Below, in pieces: positions 1-11,013 of a DNA stretch of 64,000 nt. The notes under the pieces are model-generated. The model saw only the letters and a list, made by a program, of their open reading frames with translations. It did no database searches and was not told the origin of the DNA. The stretch is taken from the NCBI RefSeq assembly GCF_024763615.1, contig NC_077224.1, positions 34,358,712 to 34,422,711 on the forward strand, in the 5' to 3' direction. Source of the DNA: Phlebotomus papatasi. Taxonomy: Eukaryota > Arthropoda > Insecta > Diptera > Psychodidae. The position numbers and the translations under genes were made by a program. Positions within the stretch are counted from its first letter, which is position 1, and every line of letters begins with the position of its first letter.

Positions 1-3000
1 CACAAATTGGTCTTCTCGAATGTCAATCTAAAAGAGGTCAATCACATGTGCAGTCTCAATGCTGAAGCCTATCCTGACAGTTTGGCTCTAGCCACGAAGA
101 ATTCTGTCATTCTGGGCACAATTGATGAGATCCAAAAGTTGCACATTCGAACAGTTCCACTGGGAGAGACTCCACGCAGAATAGCCTATCAGGAGGCCAG
201 TCAGACTTTTGGGGTCATCACACTAAGGATGGACATTCAGGATAGTTCGGGACTCATCCCATCGCGTCCCAGTGCCTCAACACAGACCCAAAATGTTACG
301 TCTTCGAATAATGTGGGTTCACTGCTGAAGCCAGGAGCTGGAGCATCTGGGAGCAATGCTGAATTTGGGCAGGAAGTGGAAATTCACAATCTCCTAGTTA
401 TTGATCAGAATACCTTTGAAGTGCTACATGCTCACCAATTTACTCAATCGGAGTATGCCATGTCGCTAATGTCAGCCAAGCTGGGAAATGATCCCAACAC
501 CTACTATGTTGTGGGGACGGCTATTGTGAATGCTGAGGAACCAGAACCCAAGGTAAGTTGATAAATTTTTGCATTTTGAAATATTTTTGTTTAATTTAAA
601 ATGATTGTCATTTTATCATTATAATTAGGGTAAGTGTGCCAAATTTCGGCATAGTTGCATATAAACACCGAAGTCCTAAGTTTGAAATGCATTATTTATA
701 ATTCATATTGATATTTTTTGTTCCTTCCTTTTCGGGAAGGGTTGTGTGGAACCTTGAAAACTAGTTTATCATCTTTGTTTTTTTTTTTTTAAATCACTTC
801 CTAAAATATTAAAAAATTAATAATAATATGAACATTGCTTTGGATAGTATTCCGACCACTTTGAGTGAAATACCGGCCACCTTTTTTCTGACCACCTTTT
901 GTGACGCAACGGATAGAAAATTTCAAGACGTCAAACGGAACGAGTTTAATATTTAATTTAATACGTTTATATGACTCACAAGCCCTGAGATCTTCCGTGT
1001 AATTTGTCCTAAACAGCTGAAGAGTAGCATCTCAAATTTACGCGCAGATTCCCGTAGCAATTTGCCCTTCCTGAACTCTTCCAAGGTCTTTTCCACATTA
1101 TCTTTTTCATAGAAGCGATGGTTTTTTTTCTCTGGACATTGTATAACTTAGAAATTGAAAAAAAAAACATAAAATGAATAAGAAATTTAGGAAAGCAAAA
1201 GATGTTGCCGGAATTAGGCAACACTAACTCACCCGGAGAGACGCTCACAAAGTATATACTTTTTTACGCGAAATACAGGATCCAGCTTTTTTTTCGGGAA
1301 ATTTTACCCGAAGTTTAAAGATTAATTCACTATTAACATAAACAGAACAATCTTTAATGAAAACTAAAATCAATCTTCATGAAAAACACCACAGGAAAAT
1401 CTTCTGCACTTCAACACAAATCGCAAGACTGCTATAGAAACACAATCGATCTGTCACATTTTTTGTAAGACCCTTTTCCACATTGAGTTTTTATAACTCA
1501 ATTTAAATTCAAATTATACCTAAAATTTAACGGTCTTTGTGTTAATACATCCTAAAATGAATAAATATTTAAAAGCAAAATGAATTCATTGACTATTCGA
1601 AGATTACATACATAATTTTAATTAATTTATTTCCATGGCCGAAATTACACCCAAAGTGGCCGAAATTAGAAGCTGGCCGAAACTTGGCACACTTCCCCTA
1701 ATTTCTTTGAAAGGTTTTGGAATCGCTTACTAGTTAAAATTAGTTCGAACTGGTTATCAACCTAGTTATTCAACCTAGTTATCAACCGATGAGTAAATTT
1801 AGCCTGAAAAAAAGTATTGTTCTAGGGTCCCGGTCAAAGTCCCAAATGGGTCAAAATCCCGAAAAGCCAAAATTTTAAATGGACCAAAATCCCGATTGGA
1901 TGAAAATCCCCAAAAGCCAAAATTCTGAATAGGCCAAAATCTAGAATGTGAAAAAAATCTTTAAAAACTAAATTTCAAAATGGGCCAAAATCCCGAATAG
2001 GTCAAAATCCCGAAAAGCCAAAATCCCGAATAGATTAAAATCCTGAAAAGCCAAAATCCCCAAAAACCCAAAATTCTAAATGGGTCAAAGTTTTAATTGG
2101 GTCAAAATCTCCAAAAGCCATAATTCCAAATGGGTCAAAATCCCGAAGAGATCAAAATCCTGAAAAGCCAAAATCCCGAATGGGTCAAAATCCCGAAAAG
2201 CCAAAATTCTAAATGGGTCAAAATTTCAATTGGGTCAAAATCCCCAAAAGCCATAATTCCAAATGGGTCAAAATCCCTAATAGATCAAAATCCTGAAAAG
2301 CCAAAATCCCCAAAAACCAAAATTCTAAATGGACCAAAATCTCAATTGGGTCAAAATCCCAAAAGCCATAATTCCAAATGGGGCAAGATCCCAAATAGAT
2401 CAAAATACTGAAAAGCCAAAATCCACAAAATCCAAAATTCTAAATGGGTCAAAATCCCAAAATCGATCAAAATCCCGAAAAGCCACAATCCCGAATGGGT
2501 AAAATCCCCAATAGTTAAAATTTCAAATGGGTAAAAATTCCAAATAGGTCAAAATCCCGAAAAGCCAAAATCCCCAAAAACCAAAATTCTAAATGGGCCA
2601 AAAATCCCAATTGTGTCAAAATCCCCAAAAGCCAAAATCTCGAATGAGTCAAAATCCCTTAAAGTCAAAATCCCCAAAAACCTAAATTCTAAATGTGCTA
2701 AAATTCAAATTGGGTCAAAATCCCCAAAAGCCAAAATTTCAAATGGGTCAAAATCCCAAATAGATCAAAATCCCTAAAATGCCAAAATTCTAAATTGGTC
2801 AAAATCCCGAATAGATCAAAATCCTGAATAACCAAGATCCCGAAAGGGTCAAAATCCCTAAAAGCCAAAATTCCAAAGGATCAAAATCCCGAATAGATCA
2901 AAATCCCGAAAAGCCAAAATCCCTAAAAACCAAAATTCTAAATGGGCTAAAATCCCAATTGGGTCAAAATCCTGAAAAGCCAAAATCCCGAATGAGTCAA

Positions 3001-4965
3001 AATCCCGAAAAGCCAAAATTCGAAATGGGATAAATTTGCGAATGGATCAAAATCTAGAATGTGTTAAAATCCGGAAAAGCCAAAATCCTGAATGCCAAAA
3101 TTCCGAAAACCAAAATCTCGAAAAGTCAACATTCCAAATGGGCCTAAAACACAAATTGGCCAAAATCCCCAAAAAGCTAAAATTTCGAACGCCAAAATCC
3201 CGAAAGCCAAAATTCCGCAAGCCAAAATCACAAAAAAATCAAAATATCGTGTTTTTAAAGGTTCGTAGCTACTCACATCATTGCATCCGCGCTTACTGGA
3301 GGCAAAAGGGAAATTTTCTGCGTTTGGGATAATTATACCACACATCATCCTTCGTATAATTTCGTCCCTTTCTGGATTTTGAGTATTTGGGATTTTTTGT
3401 TTCTGAATTTTGGCTTTCAGGATTTTGACCATCACCGCTTATTCTCATATTATTTTGAGAATCTCTTTAAGTGTCAATTCAACCAATTATGACCATGAGT
3501 TGCTGCAAGTAAAAACAATCTATCGTAAATGCATTTCTCTATTAATGTAGCTGGTTTTTGCTCTAAGGTTTCAACTGGTAAACATAAAAAAAAATCAAAT
3601 AGGAAAATACTTTGGCTTGTTATCATAAATCTAGATCGCGAAATGATTTTAATAATTTAGTTAAATAATGAGGAACTACATTTTGGGGTAGGGTAAGATA
3701 AGATGGGGTAATTTGGAATCATCTCTAATTTGGAACTGTGAGATTTGCTAACAGATTTAGATGGAAAAAGGAAAAAAACGAAGAAGTACTCTCTGATGTA
3801 AAGTCTTGTAGTTCTTCGTGGTTTTCTTTTTCTCTTTGACCATCTGAAACGGTGAGAATATATCAAAATTCCAAAATAGACAGCGAGTTATAATAATTTC
3901 GTAAAGCTAAAAAGCTTAATAACAACCCTTTCTTGTATTAAGCTTCCTGCAAGAAAAATTGATGTTTCTTGTTCTTCAAACATTTTTTTTTGTTTCTCAT
4001 GTCTTGTTAATAGATTGGCAGAATAATAATCTATCACTATTCGGAGGGTAAAATGACGATTGTGGCTGAGAAGGAGGTGAAGGGAGCATGTTACTCCCTT
4101 GTGGAGTTCAATGGTAAAGTATTGGCGAGTATAAATGCCACAGTGAGGTTATTTGAATGGACAAGTGACAAGGATTTGCGTTTGGAGTGTAGTCACTTCA
4201 ATAATATCATAGCACTGTATCTGAAGACGAAGGGTGACTTTATTCTTGTTGGTGATCTCATGAGATCACTCACACTGCTCCAGTATAAGCAGATGGAGGG
4301 TACTTTTGATGAGATTGCGAGGGATTTTGAACCAAATTGGATGACAGCCATTGAGATTCTCGATGATGATACATTTTTGGGTGCTGAGAACAGTAATAAT
4401 CTCTTTGTATGTCAGAAAGATAGTGCAGCAACGACGGATGAGGAGCGTGAGCAAATGCCTGAAGTTGCTATGTTCCATCTTGGGGATATGATTAATGTAT
4501 TTAGGCATGGTTCGTTGGTGATGCAAAATGTCGGGGAGAATACAACACAGACTTCTGGATGTGTTTTATATGGGACAATTAGTGGGGCTATTGGTCTAGT
4601 TACGCAGATTCCTATCAATTTCTATGAGATTCTCAAGAATTTGGAGGAAAGATTGACGCACACTATCAAGTCTGTTGGTAAAATCAGCCATTCAACTTGG
4701 AGGAGCTTTCACACGGACACAAAAATGGAGCCATGTGAGGGATTTATCGATGGAGATCTTGTGGAGAGTTTTCTGGATTTGAGTCGAGATAAGATGAGAG
4801 AAACCGTATTTGGTCTCGAGGTATAGTTATTTTTTTTTGTTTTATTTATCAATTCTTTTAATACATTGCTTTCTTTTCATCTAGATCGAAGCTGAGGGTG
4901 TTAAGAAGGAAGCCACAGTTGATGACATTATAAAGATTGTTGAAGACTTAACGAGGATTCACTAA
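1..4965 (+). CDS. DDB1: DDB1 (DNA damage-binding protein 1), 3' part, three exons
   Basis: Exons are 1-552, 4014-4820 and 4885-4965, all joined in phase 0, giving 479 residues plus a TAA stop. The frame is open to the window edge, so the start lies upstream. The protein reads as DDB1 throughout: exon 1 has KLVFSNVNLKEVN and TIDEIQKLHIRTVPL, exon 2 has VAEKEVKGACYSLVEFNGK, LYLKTKGDFILVGDLMRS, CQKDSAATTDEE and SFHTDTKMEP, and exon 3 ends in the family terminus LTRIH. DDB1 is about 1,140 aa, so this is roughly the end of propeller B, propeller C and the helical C-terminal domain. In the family it is the adaptor of the nuclear CUL4 ubiquitin ligase, holding DCAF receptors for DNA repair and replication control. 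Splice sites are AAG|GTAAGT, TTAATAG|ATT, GAG|GTATAG and TTCATCTAG|ATC. Intron 1 (3,461 bp) is repeat-filled; intron 2 is 64 bp. A GTAAGT just after the stop could be a 3'UTR donor. Confidence 0.96.
628..1698. mobile_element. TA-flanked MITE in DDB1 intron 1
   Basis: Terminal inverted repeats read GGGTAAGTGTGCCAAATTTC at the left and end GGCACACTTCCCC at the right, with TA on both sides. A second, shorter copy is at 49338-49741. The TA duplication fits the IS630-Tc1-mariner/pogo superfamily. I see no intact transposase; a short open frame on the minus strand inside is not recognisable. Confidence 0.75.
1829..3437. repeat. Foldback-type element with a long tandem array (copy 1 of 3)
   Basis: About 1,400 bp are built from variants of CCCGAAAAGCCAAAAT and TGGGTCAAAATCCC, in higher-order units of about 30-33 bp. 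A short unique core follows at about 3240-3360 (GCGCTTACTGGAGGCAAA), then a short inverted arm to about 3437. The left end CCCGGTCAAAGTCCC and the right end GGTGATGGTCAAAATCC (read inward on the minus strand) match the ends of copies at 40211-40538 and 60539-60833. The left array is greatly expanded here. It lies wholly in DDB1 intron 1 and accounts for nearly half its length. Confidence 0.8.
3691..3882. mobile_element. GGGTAAGAT-type MITE, right end missing
   Basis: Shares GGGTAAGAT, the poly-A/GAAGAAGTAC core and the CTTTGACCATCTGAAA segment with the complete copy at 38813-39032, but stops near TTCCAAAATAGACA without the right terminus. Both copies have a similar minus-strand open frame; because it travels with the element it is not a host gene. 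A shorter fragment starts near 48143. Confidence 0.65.
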
Positions 4966-5037
4966 ATAAGAAAGAATACAAAGTAAGTAACATTTTCTCC
5001 TTTCCTTAATTTTCTTTTCTGTTAAATTTATTTCTGG

Positions 5038-5043
5038 AATAAA
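5038..5043 (+). terminator. Candidate DDB1 polyadenylation signal AATAAA
   Basis: A canonical AATAAA lies 72 nt after the DDB1 stop codon, the first such hexamer downstream. Assignment is by position only. Confidence 0.5.
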
Positions 5044-5296
5044 ATGTAAATTTTCCAAGAATTCATTCAAAAATCGTTTTTAATTCGGAAGGGTTTATAG
5101 AGTGGCTCAATTGAACTGCAACTTAAAAAAAAAAAAATCAGCGCTTTGATTTTTTTTTCTTCGAAAAAGAATTTTATTAATGCGAACGAAATAGAAAGCA
5201 GAAAATATGTAAAATTTGAGAATTTATTTCAAATTTTTGATATGCCCCTCTTTGTAGCATGTAGCATTTCATACTATGGAAAATTACTCTGAATTA

Positions 5297-6161
5297 GGGT
5301 AAATGTCCTAATTCGAAACCATTTCCAGACGTTTTAACTGTGACAGACGATTCAACATATTAAGTTAAATTTTTTTCTGAAGAGAATTATATAAATTTGC
5401 TCCTTGACTCTTCTAGAATTTTACTGTTCAGTCAAAATTCTTTAGATATAATTTGAAAAACTTCTTAAATACAAGAAAAATACGCGAGCGTAAAATGCTT
5501 CTATTGGAAACATATTAATCCAAATGGAGACAAGGGAAAGTTTCTAATTGGAGACAAACAGTGTAAGTGAAACCGCGACGAAAGGCTTCTAAAACCTTGT
5601 TGAGTTGCTCCTGAGTGCAGGATTTGTTCTTATTCCTGGTCTTTTTTCATTTCCCATCTAAAACAATAGGAAAATCTCTCCAAAAAATCATATTTCCAGG
5701 GTTTCCTATTGAAGCATTTGCAGACACTTCAGAAAAACCCTTTTTGTTCACGAAATAGGTAATTATTTCATTTGAAAACTTCACGTACTGTTAACAATAA
5801 AGATTAACACTTAATTTAACTAAAATTAGCCAGAAATGTGGCATGAAATGTTAAACAAAACGAATAAGCAACAGTCACCTTATTGTGTTTTTCATTGAAA
5901 AACATGGTCGATCGATGAAAAATTCGATGGTGAAAGGGTACACTTTTAATTTTTCTGAGAGATTTACAAATTATAATTTGTGACCATAAATGAATTTTCG
6001 CTTTATTTGAAGCAAAATTAACTAAATAATGAAACTGAGGTATAGAAAATATATAAATATAATAATTTAGTAATGTATTTATCATGAAAACAATGACGTT
6101 TCCATTTGGAATAGCGAAAAAATTCCATTTGGAGCAGGTTTTGAATTACCTTAATTTACCC
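5297..6161. mobile_element. TA-flanked MITE (GGGTAAATGTCCTAATT ends)
   Basis: Left end GGGTAAATGTCCTAATTCG and right end AATTACCTTAATTTACCC are imperfect inverted repeats bounded by TA. About 865 bp of AT-rich interior with no recognisable coding sequence. Confidence 0.65.
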
Positions 6162-6260
6162 TAGCCGATGAATGCATTATAAGCTGCTCAAACGTGAGTT
6201 TTTGCAATATGAATCCATTCTTTGCAACATTGAAGTTTTGGTAATTTTTAGTAATAATAT

Positions 6261-6711
6261 CACAGAAAAAATATTTCGTAAAATTGCACATAAATCTTTG
6301 TGAACTCCTACTGGGAACTTACGAAATGCTCGTAAATTGTATACTCTACAAAAAAGTTTGTACTTTTTGCACAAACATTGTTCGTAACATGATTATTTGA
6401 CGAACATTTTTTGTTCCTTTACAAACATTTGTTCGTACATTTTTTGTGTGTCTGACAAAACTTTACGAACAAATGACAAAATTTTACTAACATTTTTCTG
6501 TGTGTTTACGAACTCTTAAAAGAAGTAATGTTCGTAAAAAAAACAAAAAAATGCGCGACAAGTGATAATGTTACGAACAATGTTTGTGCAAAAAGTACAA
6601 ACTTTTACGAACTTTTTTTTGTTGTTTATACGATTTACGAGCATTTTGTGAGTTCCCAGTAGGACTTTATAAACATTTACGAACAGTTTTACGAAATATA
6701 TTTTTCTGCGT
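6261..6711. repeat. Foldback element rich in TTTACGAAC/GTTCGTAAA words
   Basis: Two arms of roughly 100-150 bp are inverted copies: the left begins CACAGAAAAAATATTTCGTA and the right ends ACGAAATATATTTTTCTGCG. The arms also share AGTTTGTACTTTTTGCACAA with its complement, so the whole element could form a long hairpin. A related fragment sits at 58165-58330. No coding capacity is seen. Confidence 0.7.
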
Positions 6712-7272
6712 AGGACAACAAAATACTGAAGAGGTTACCACAGATTCGAAATCCTATAATTTTTCTAAGGAAGTGACGTAGTCCATTTCTCGTTACTTTG
6801 AAAATTATTCCCGCTTTTTCGCCGGTATTCAAATTTCGTCAGGATATTTGTGAACTGCTGATCTGATATGAAAAGTCGAGTGGATTTTTATACAGTAACT
6901 GGGAAGTGTATTGTACGTTATAAAAGATGAACGATACGTTTTTATTAGCTAATATTAATTGGAGCACAATTATTGTAACGGTGTTTGCATAGCATAGTTA
7001 GAACGTCCACTCCTTCTTAACGAAATATTACCTGCGGCTTCAGAGATAATTTTAAAACGGTTTTGGGATACATATTTGTATGAAGCTTGACGACATGGTT
7101 CTAAAACATAAGTGGAGAGCAGTTCAGTGCAGAGTTCTAACGATCGTAAACTCTACAATTATTGTGTTTTTATGATCATTCGAATATCTAAATTAAATTT
7201 TAAAATGAATTTTTTTGTGGTACTAGAGTAGTAAGAACACATGAATTTACGGTGAGACTGAACTACTGGGGT

Positions 7273-7455
7273 TTATTCATCTCTCTTATGCCAGTATACG
7301 CGGTTGCCTCTACAATTTATGCCTTTCACTTTCTTGGAACAAGTACCCGGGTAGTGATCCTTCTCGATACACTTCCCACACATTGCCACACCTTTACATG
7401 ATGTTTTCATGTGGCTAAATCTCTGACAGTTGAAACAACAGGTAAGATCAGGCAC
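7273..7455 (-). pseudogene. Zinc-knuckle fragment of a retroelement gag-like ORF1
   Basis: A 60-residue open stretch carries two clean CCHC knuckles of the form C-x2-C-x4-H-x4-C: CFNCQRFSHMKTSC and CGKCIEKDHYPGTC. A third, decayed unit (NCRGNR) follows. This spacing and the phrase CQRF.H are typical of ORF1 proteins of jockey/I-type non-LTR retrotransposons, which bind the element RNA. Only the knuckle region is left. The stop lies just past the third unit and no reverse transcriptase follows on this strand, so it is a dead fragment. A cellular CCHC gene is less likely because there is no surrounding exon structure. Confidence 0.75.
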
Positions 7456-8080
7456 GAATGGTCGAACTTCTTACTTCGTCGTTCAGGAAGAATAAAATGT
7501 GATCACGTATGTTCAGATATTCTTCAATATTGGGGCGTTATTTTAGTTCTGACTGATCTTTTTAAGGCAGCGAATTGCCACATTCATCCAGCTCCCCCTT
7601 ACGCAATATCAACATTTAATCATTTCTTTCGAGAGATTAAGCATCGGATGTTCTATCATGATCACATCGTGCTTTTCCATCTTTTTAATGTTTAAGAGGT
7701 GGGGTATAGGAAAAAGTGTAAAATATGAACATAAATTTCTCTAGTGTGTAGAGGCCATTAAACTATAATTAGAGTTCCGTCCTTGTGATTCTTCTGCCTT
7801 GTGATGTCTTAAACATTTCTCAGCGCTCACAGGGACGTCGCAACTCACAACCGTGAATGGTTGTGTCATGGGACGCATTCTTCATAATCAAAAAACTTCC
7901 TCGCATTATTCATGCGATCAATCTTGTCGTACCGTGCGCTGGAAATCTTTTCTCTTCTTCTCTTCTTCAGCTCGTTCCAAAGTCGAGTCTTGGGAATTAC
8001 CGCGACTTAAGCAGGAATAAGGTCCGGTGGGTCCCACCGTGCAAGCAGGGCGGTATGACCGTACATGTTGTTACACATAA

Positions 8081-8287
8081 AGCGGTGTTCAGACTAGAAA
8101 TTTAGTCTAGTTTCCAAAGGTCTCAAAATCCTCAATAGCGTGCAATTGTATTGGTTTTTGAGAGACTAATAGATTATTTATCTTTAATAATCCAATCCTA
8201 AATTAATTTTTTCCGAAAAATCGTGATTGATAAGAAATTAGAGCAGTTAAGCTATATGGCTAAGCCTTAGGTCTGAAGCCCCCGTAT
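8081..8287. mobile_element. MITE with AGACTAGA/TCTGAAG subterminal arms (family of four)
   Basis: Left AGCGGTGTTCAGACTAGAAA and right TAGGTCTGAAGCCCCCGTAT are imperfect inverted repeats. Related copies: 39711-39923 (complete, inverted), 14001-14092 (internally deleted) and about 30500-30700 (diverged). Shared interior phrases include AATCGTGATTGATAA and TCAAAAT.CTCAATAGCG. No coding capacity. Confidence 0.6.
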
Positions 8288-8658
8288 AACTTCATCTAGG
8301 TTATGGAACGATTTTAACTTTCTTCATTGTCTTTCGATTTTTCTGATCCAAAGACAATGCTTTCTTTTAAAAACATTTTTCTATTGAACGTTTTTCGCTA
8401 TTCTGCAACACTTCTGAGCCTTCTCTATCACCTAAGTCTTTTGTATGGTAGAATATTCACATGAATAGGGAAAAAAAATTGTGAAGTTTATTTCAAGCTT
8501 TTGACAGCTGAATTAATTCTTTGAACACCACGTTGCGAATGACTAGAGTATATTCAGTTCAGCTAAAGCTAACTTTACATTATCAGATCTCTTGACCCCT
8601 GCTTTATAGTCCTAATGGACTGTGTCGTCTTATTGTGGGTCATCTTCAATGGGTGAGC

Positions 8659-8832
8659 CATCTCCTCTTTTCAGATGATTTGGTTCTTTTTGGATCTTCA
8701 GAAGGAAAGCTTCAGCGTATACTTGACCGATTTGTAAATGTTTGTGCCGAAATATGAATGAAGGTGAACTTGGATAAAACGAAGGTAATAGTGATTTCCC
8801 GACAGCTTGTACAATGCACTCTGCTCTGTTAA
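8659..8832 (+). pseudogene. Reverse transcriptase fragment (non-LTR retrotransposon)
   Basis: Read from 8659, the frame gives HLLFSDDLVLFGSSEGK, then LDRFVNVCAEI, a TGA stop, and MKVNLDKTKVIVISR before TAA at 8830. This matches the catalytic block of non-LTR reverse transcriptases: FSDD stands where the family has YADD, followed by the usual spacing to K.N..KTK. The internal stop and loss of flanking domains make it a pseudogene. It is on the opposite strand from the zinc-knuckle fragment at 7.3 kb, so the two need not be one element. Confidence 0.8.
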
Positions 8833-8849
8833 TGGACACTAATGGACAC

Positions 8850-8982
8850 CCAAAAATGGAATTTTTCCTACGACCTTCTCAAGCTATGTTTTAGTCTAAA
8901 CTAAATCTAAAAAGTCCAAAAAAGCGATTTTTTTCAGACCCTCATTTTTTGACCTTCGCGTCCTTAAAGGGTTACGGGAATC
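8850..8982. repeat. TTTAAGGACG hairpin repeat
   Basis: Contains CACCCAAAAATGGAATTTTTCC and ends GCGTCCTTAAAGGGTT. Its inverted counterpart at 22488-22626 has AACTCTTTAAGGACGAGAAGG and ends TCGTCCTTAAAGGGTTT, with the palindrome GGTCACCGGTGACC in between. A further fragment is near 12945-12985. Short non-coding dispersed repeat. Confidence 0.55.
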
Positions 8983-9222
8983 ACTCATCGAGATCGAGTG
9001 AGAAATGTACACGGTAAAAAATTTCGGCACATATTTGTTCCAAAAATTAGCTCGTCGACGGACACCATAATTTTTGGCACAATCTTGTTTATTTTACGAG
9101 ACTCAAAAAGATAATCAATATTAGTAATGAATTTGTTTCAAAACGTAGCTCGTCCAGGGACACCGAAAATGTTTGGAATAAATTTGTACCTTCTAGGAGA
9201 AACAAAAATATACCCAATATTA

Positions 9223-11013
9223 GGGTGGATGCCCCATTCAATGCCACTTTTAAAATTTAATTGCTTATAATTTTCTCATTCTTCAACCAAACGGCTTAAA
9301 ATTTTGGTTAAATGTACCTTGAAGCTATGCCTTACAATACATCTAAGTGACTTTCCATAACTTTTTTCCAAAGTATCTAAAATAAACATTGTTTATAATT
9401 ATGCAAAAATCTCCATCTTATGCCACTTTTCTACATTTGGTGCAACCTGAGGATCCATTCAATGCCACCTTTTTAAAATGAGTATTTTGTTTCCTTATAA
9501 AGTAAGTGATTATGTAAAAATCACACCTCATAAATTTAGCAAAGAAAATAATAATAAAATAATTTAAGGAATTTAATAAAAAAGATAATAATTTGAAAAT
9601 AATAGGAGCTGTTTATTTTCTGATGCCTTTTTCTATTTTACAATGCTTCTTCAAGTTCTGTTTTTTTTTTTGTTTTCGGGCTTCACTGAGTTCCTCCTTT
9701 TTCTTTTCTTTTTCCTTTTTGATTGCCTCTCTTGCAACTTTTCTCTCAATTTTATCCTGTTCATTTTTTTATTTTCATAATCTTTTTTTTTTAAGTTCAC
9801 CCACTTTATCTGAGGTAATTACCCTTGGGATATTTTCCTGATCATGCCTCCTCTTCTGTGGTTCTGGCCATTTAACTTCATCAGGATGGTCTTTTATTTT
9901 TGAAGCCTCTCATATTTTTGGAAGGCCTTCAATTATTTGTTGAACAGTGATAAGAAGGTCATCTCTTCCCACTGGAAAGCTGCGCCTGGCACGTTGGAGG
10001 ACCCATTCCATAATTTCTAACTAGATTTCCTTACCGAGGAAACATTGTCTTCCTCCATGCTCACTGATTCCACGAGGTATTTTCTCCGACAACTTGTATC
10101 GTACAGTTGTCCGGGGATTCTGGAACTGGCGCGCTGCCTTTCCTACAGGCATCCCATTACTGGTAGCGCTGAAAGCATCATTCAGTTGTAAATCTGACTA
10201 AGCGCCCTTTTTCTTCTTCCCTCTAGGAGTCATTTCAAAGCTTAAAGGACTTTTAATCTGAAATAGAAAAAGATTATAACAAAATAAAAATATTCCCTGA
10301 ATAAAAACATTTCTTCCGGATAACCTCACTTTTTGTCAATCCCTTTTAATTCTTCTATTTTACGAGTTTTTCTTTTGTTCTATAAAATTTCTCTACACAG
10401 TCATGCAATAAGTATATATTAATTAATATTTAATATTTTTCTTGTACTTACCTTGATATTTCAGGGTATATTAGAATAATTTGATAACAAAACTCGCAAC
10501 TCGAAAATCAAAGCCTATTGTCAAATATAAATTTACTGACTGCCGCATGAGGGCACCACTTGGTAAAACGTGATGGCATTATTTGTAGACATTCATTTAA
10601 AAAGGCTACATTTAATGCCATCATCAAATTTTCATCAAAATGAAATACGAAAATATGATATATTGACATCTGAGAAAACTTTAATTATCTATAATTACAA
10701 ATATTAATAAGAAAATTCAAATGTCTTAAATGAATACGCAAAATAAGATAATGAAAAAATTGAAAACCTTAAGAGAATTCTTTATATTTTCGGCCATTTT
10801 TCACTCAGCATTCACATCATTTAAAACTTATATTCTAAATGTACAATAAATATAATAAATGCCAAAACAAACAATTTAATAAGATGCCCTTGGTGTTAGC
10901 ATATATGGCGGTATATGTTTTATAGGTCTTGCATATTGCAATTTTGAAAAAAAATATGAATTTATCCAAGGTGGCATCAAATGGGGTAGTGGCATCATTC
11001 GGGGTATCCACCC
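9223..11013 (-). mobile_element. pogo/Tigger-type transposon derivative, TA-flanked
   Basis: Left end GGGTGGATGCCCCATTCAAT and right end CATTCGGGGTATCCACCC are inverted repeats flanked by TA (9221-9222 and 11014-11015). The 1,791 bp interior keeps remnants of a transposase on the minus strand (see 9640-10233) but lacks a recognisable DDE catalytic core. ATGCCACTTTT-like words recur near both ends. Confidence 0.75.
9640..10233 (-). pseudogene. pogo/Tigger-like transposase remnants
   Basis: From an ATG at 10233 the frame reads MTPRGKKKKGA, a stop, then LQLNDAFSATSNGMPVGKAA and RQFQNPRTTVRYKLSEKIP. This is the N-terminal helix-turn-helix of pogo/Tigger/CENP-B-like transposases, where GKAAR.F..P..T...L..K is the family pattern. 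Downstream ILEIMEWVLQ-RARRSFPVGRDDL matches the second helix-turn-helix (family W...RA..GFPVT..D), after a stop in the linker. Between 9840 and 9640 lies a lysine-rich stretch (REKLQERQSKRKKKRKR) like the basic C-terminal tail of such proteins. The catalytic core between them is gone. Several stops make it non-functional. Confidence 0.7.

Noticed and set aside
2130..2411. Open frame of 93 codons rich in K, S, P and N
   Set aside because: It is a translation of the CCCGAAAAGCC tandem array; the opposite strand is also open for the same reason.
3036..3435. Overlapping open frames on both strands after the array
   Set aside because: They read across the foldback element's core and inverted arm, and comparable frames appear in the other copies.
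1829..3437. Possible CRISPR array
   Set aside because: Units are contiguous with no spacers of constant length, and the setting is an insect intron.
3657..3866. Minus-strand frame similar to one at 38714-38989, at first sight a conserved gene
   Set aside because: Both lie inside copies of the same TA-flanked MITE, so the similarity is that of the transposon.
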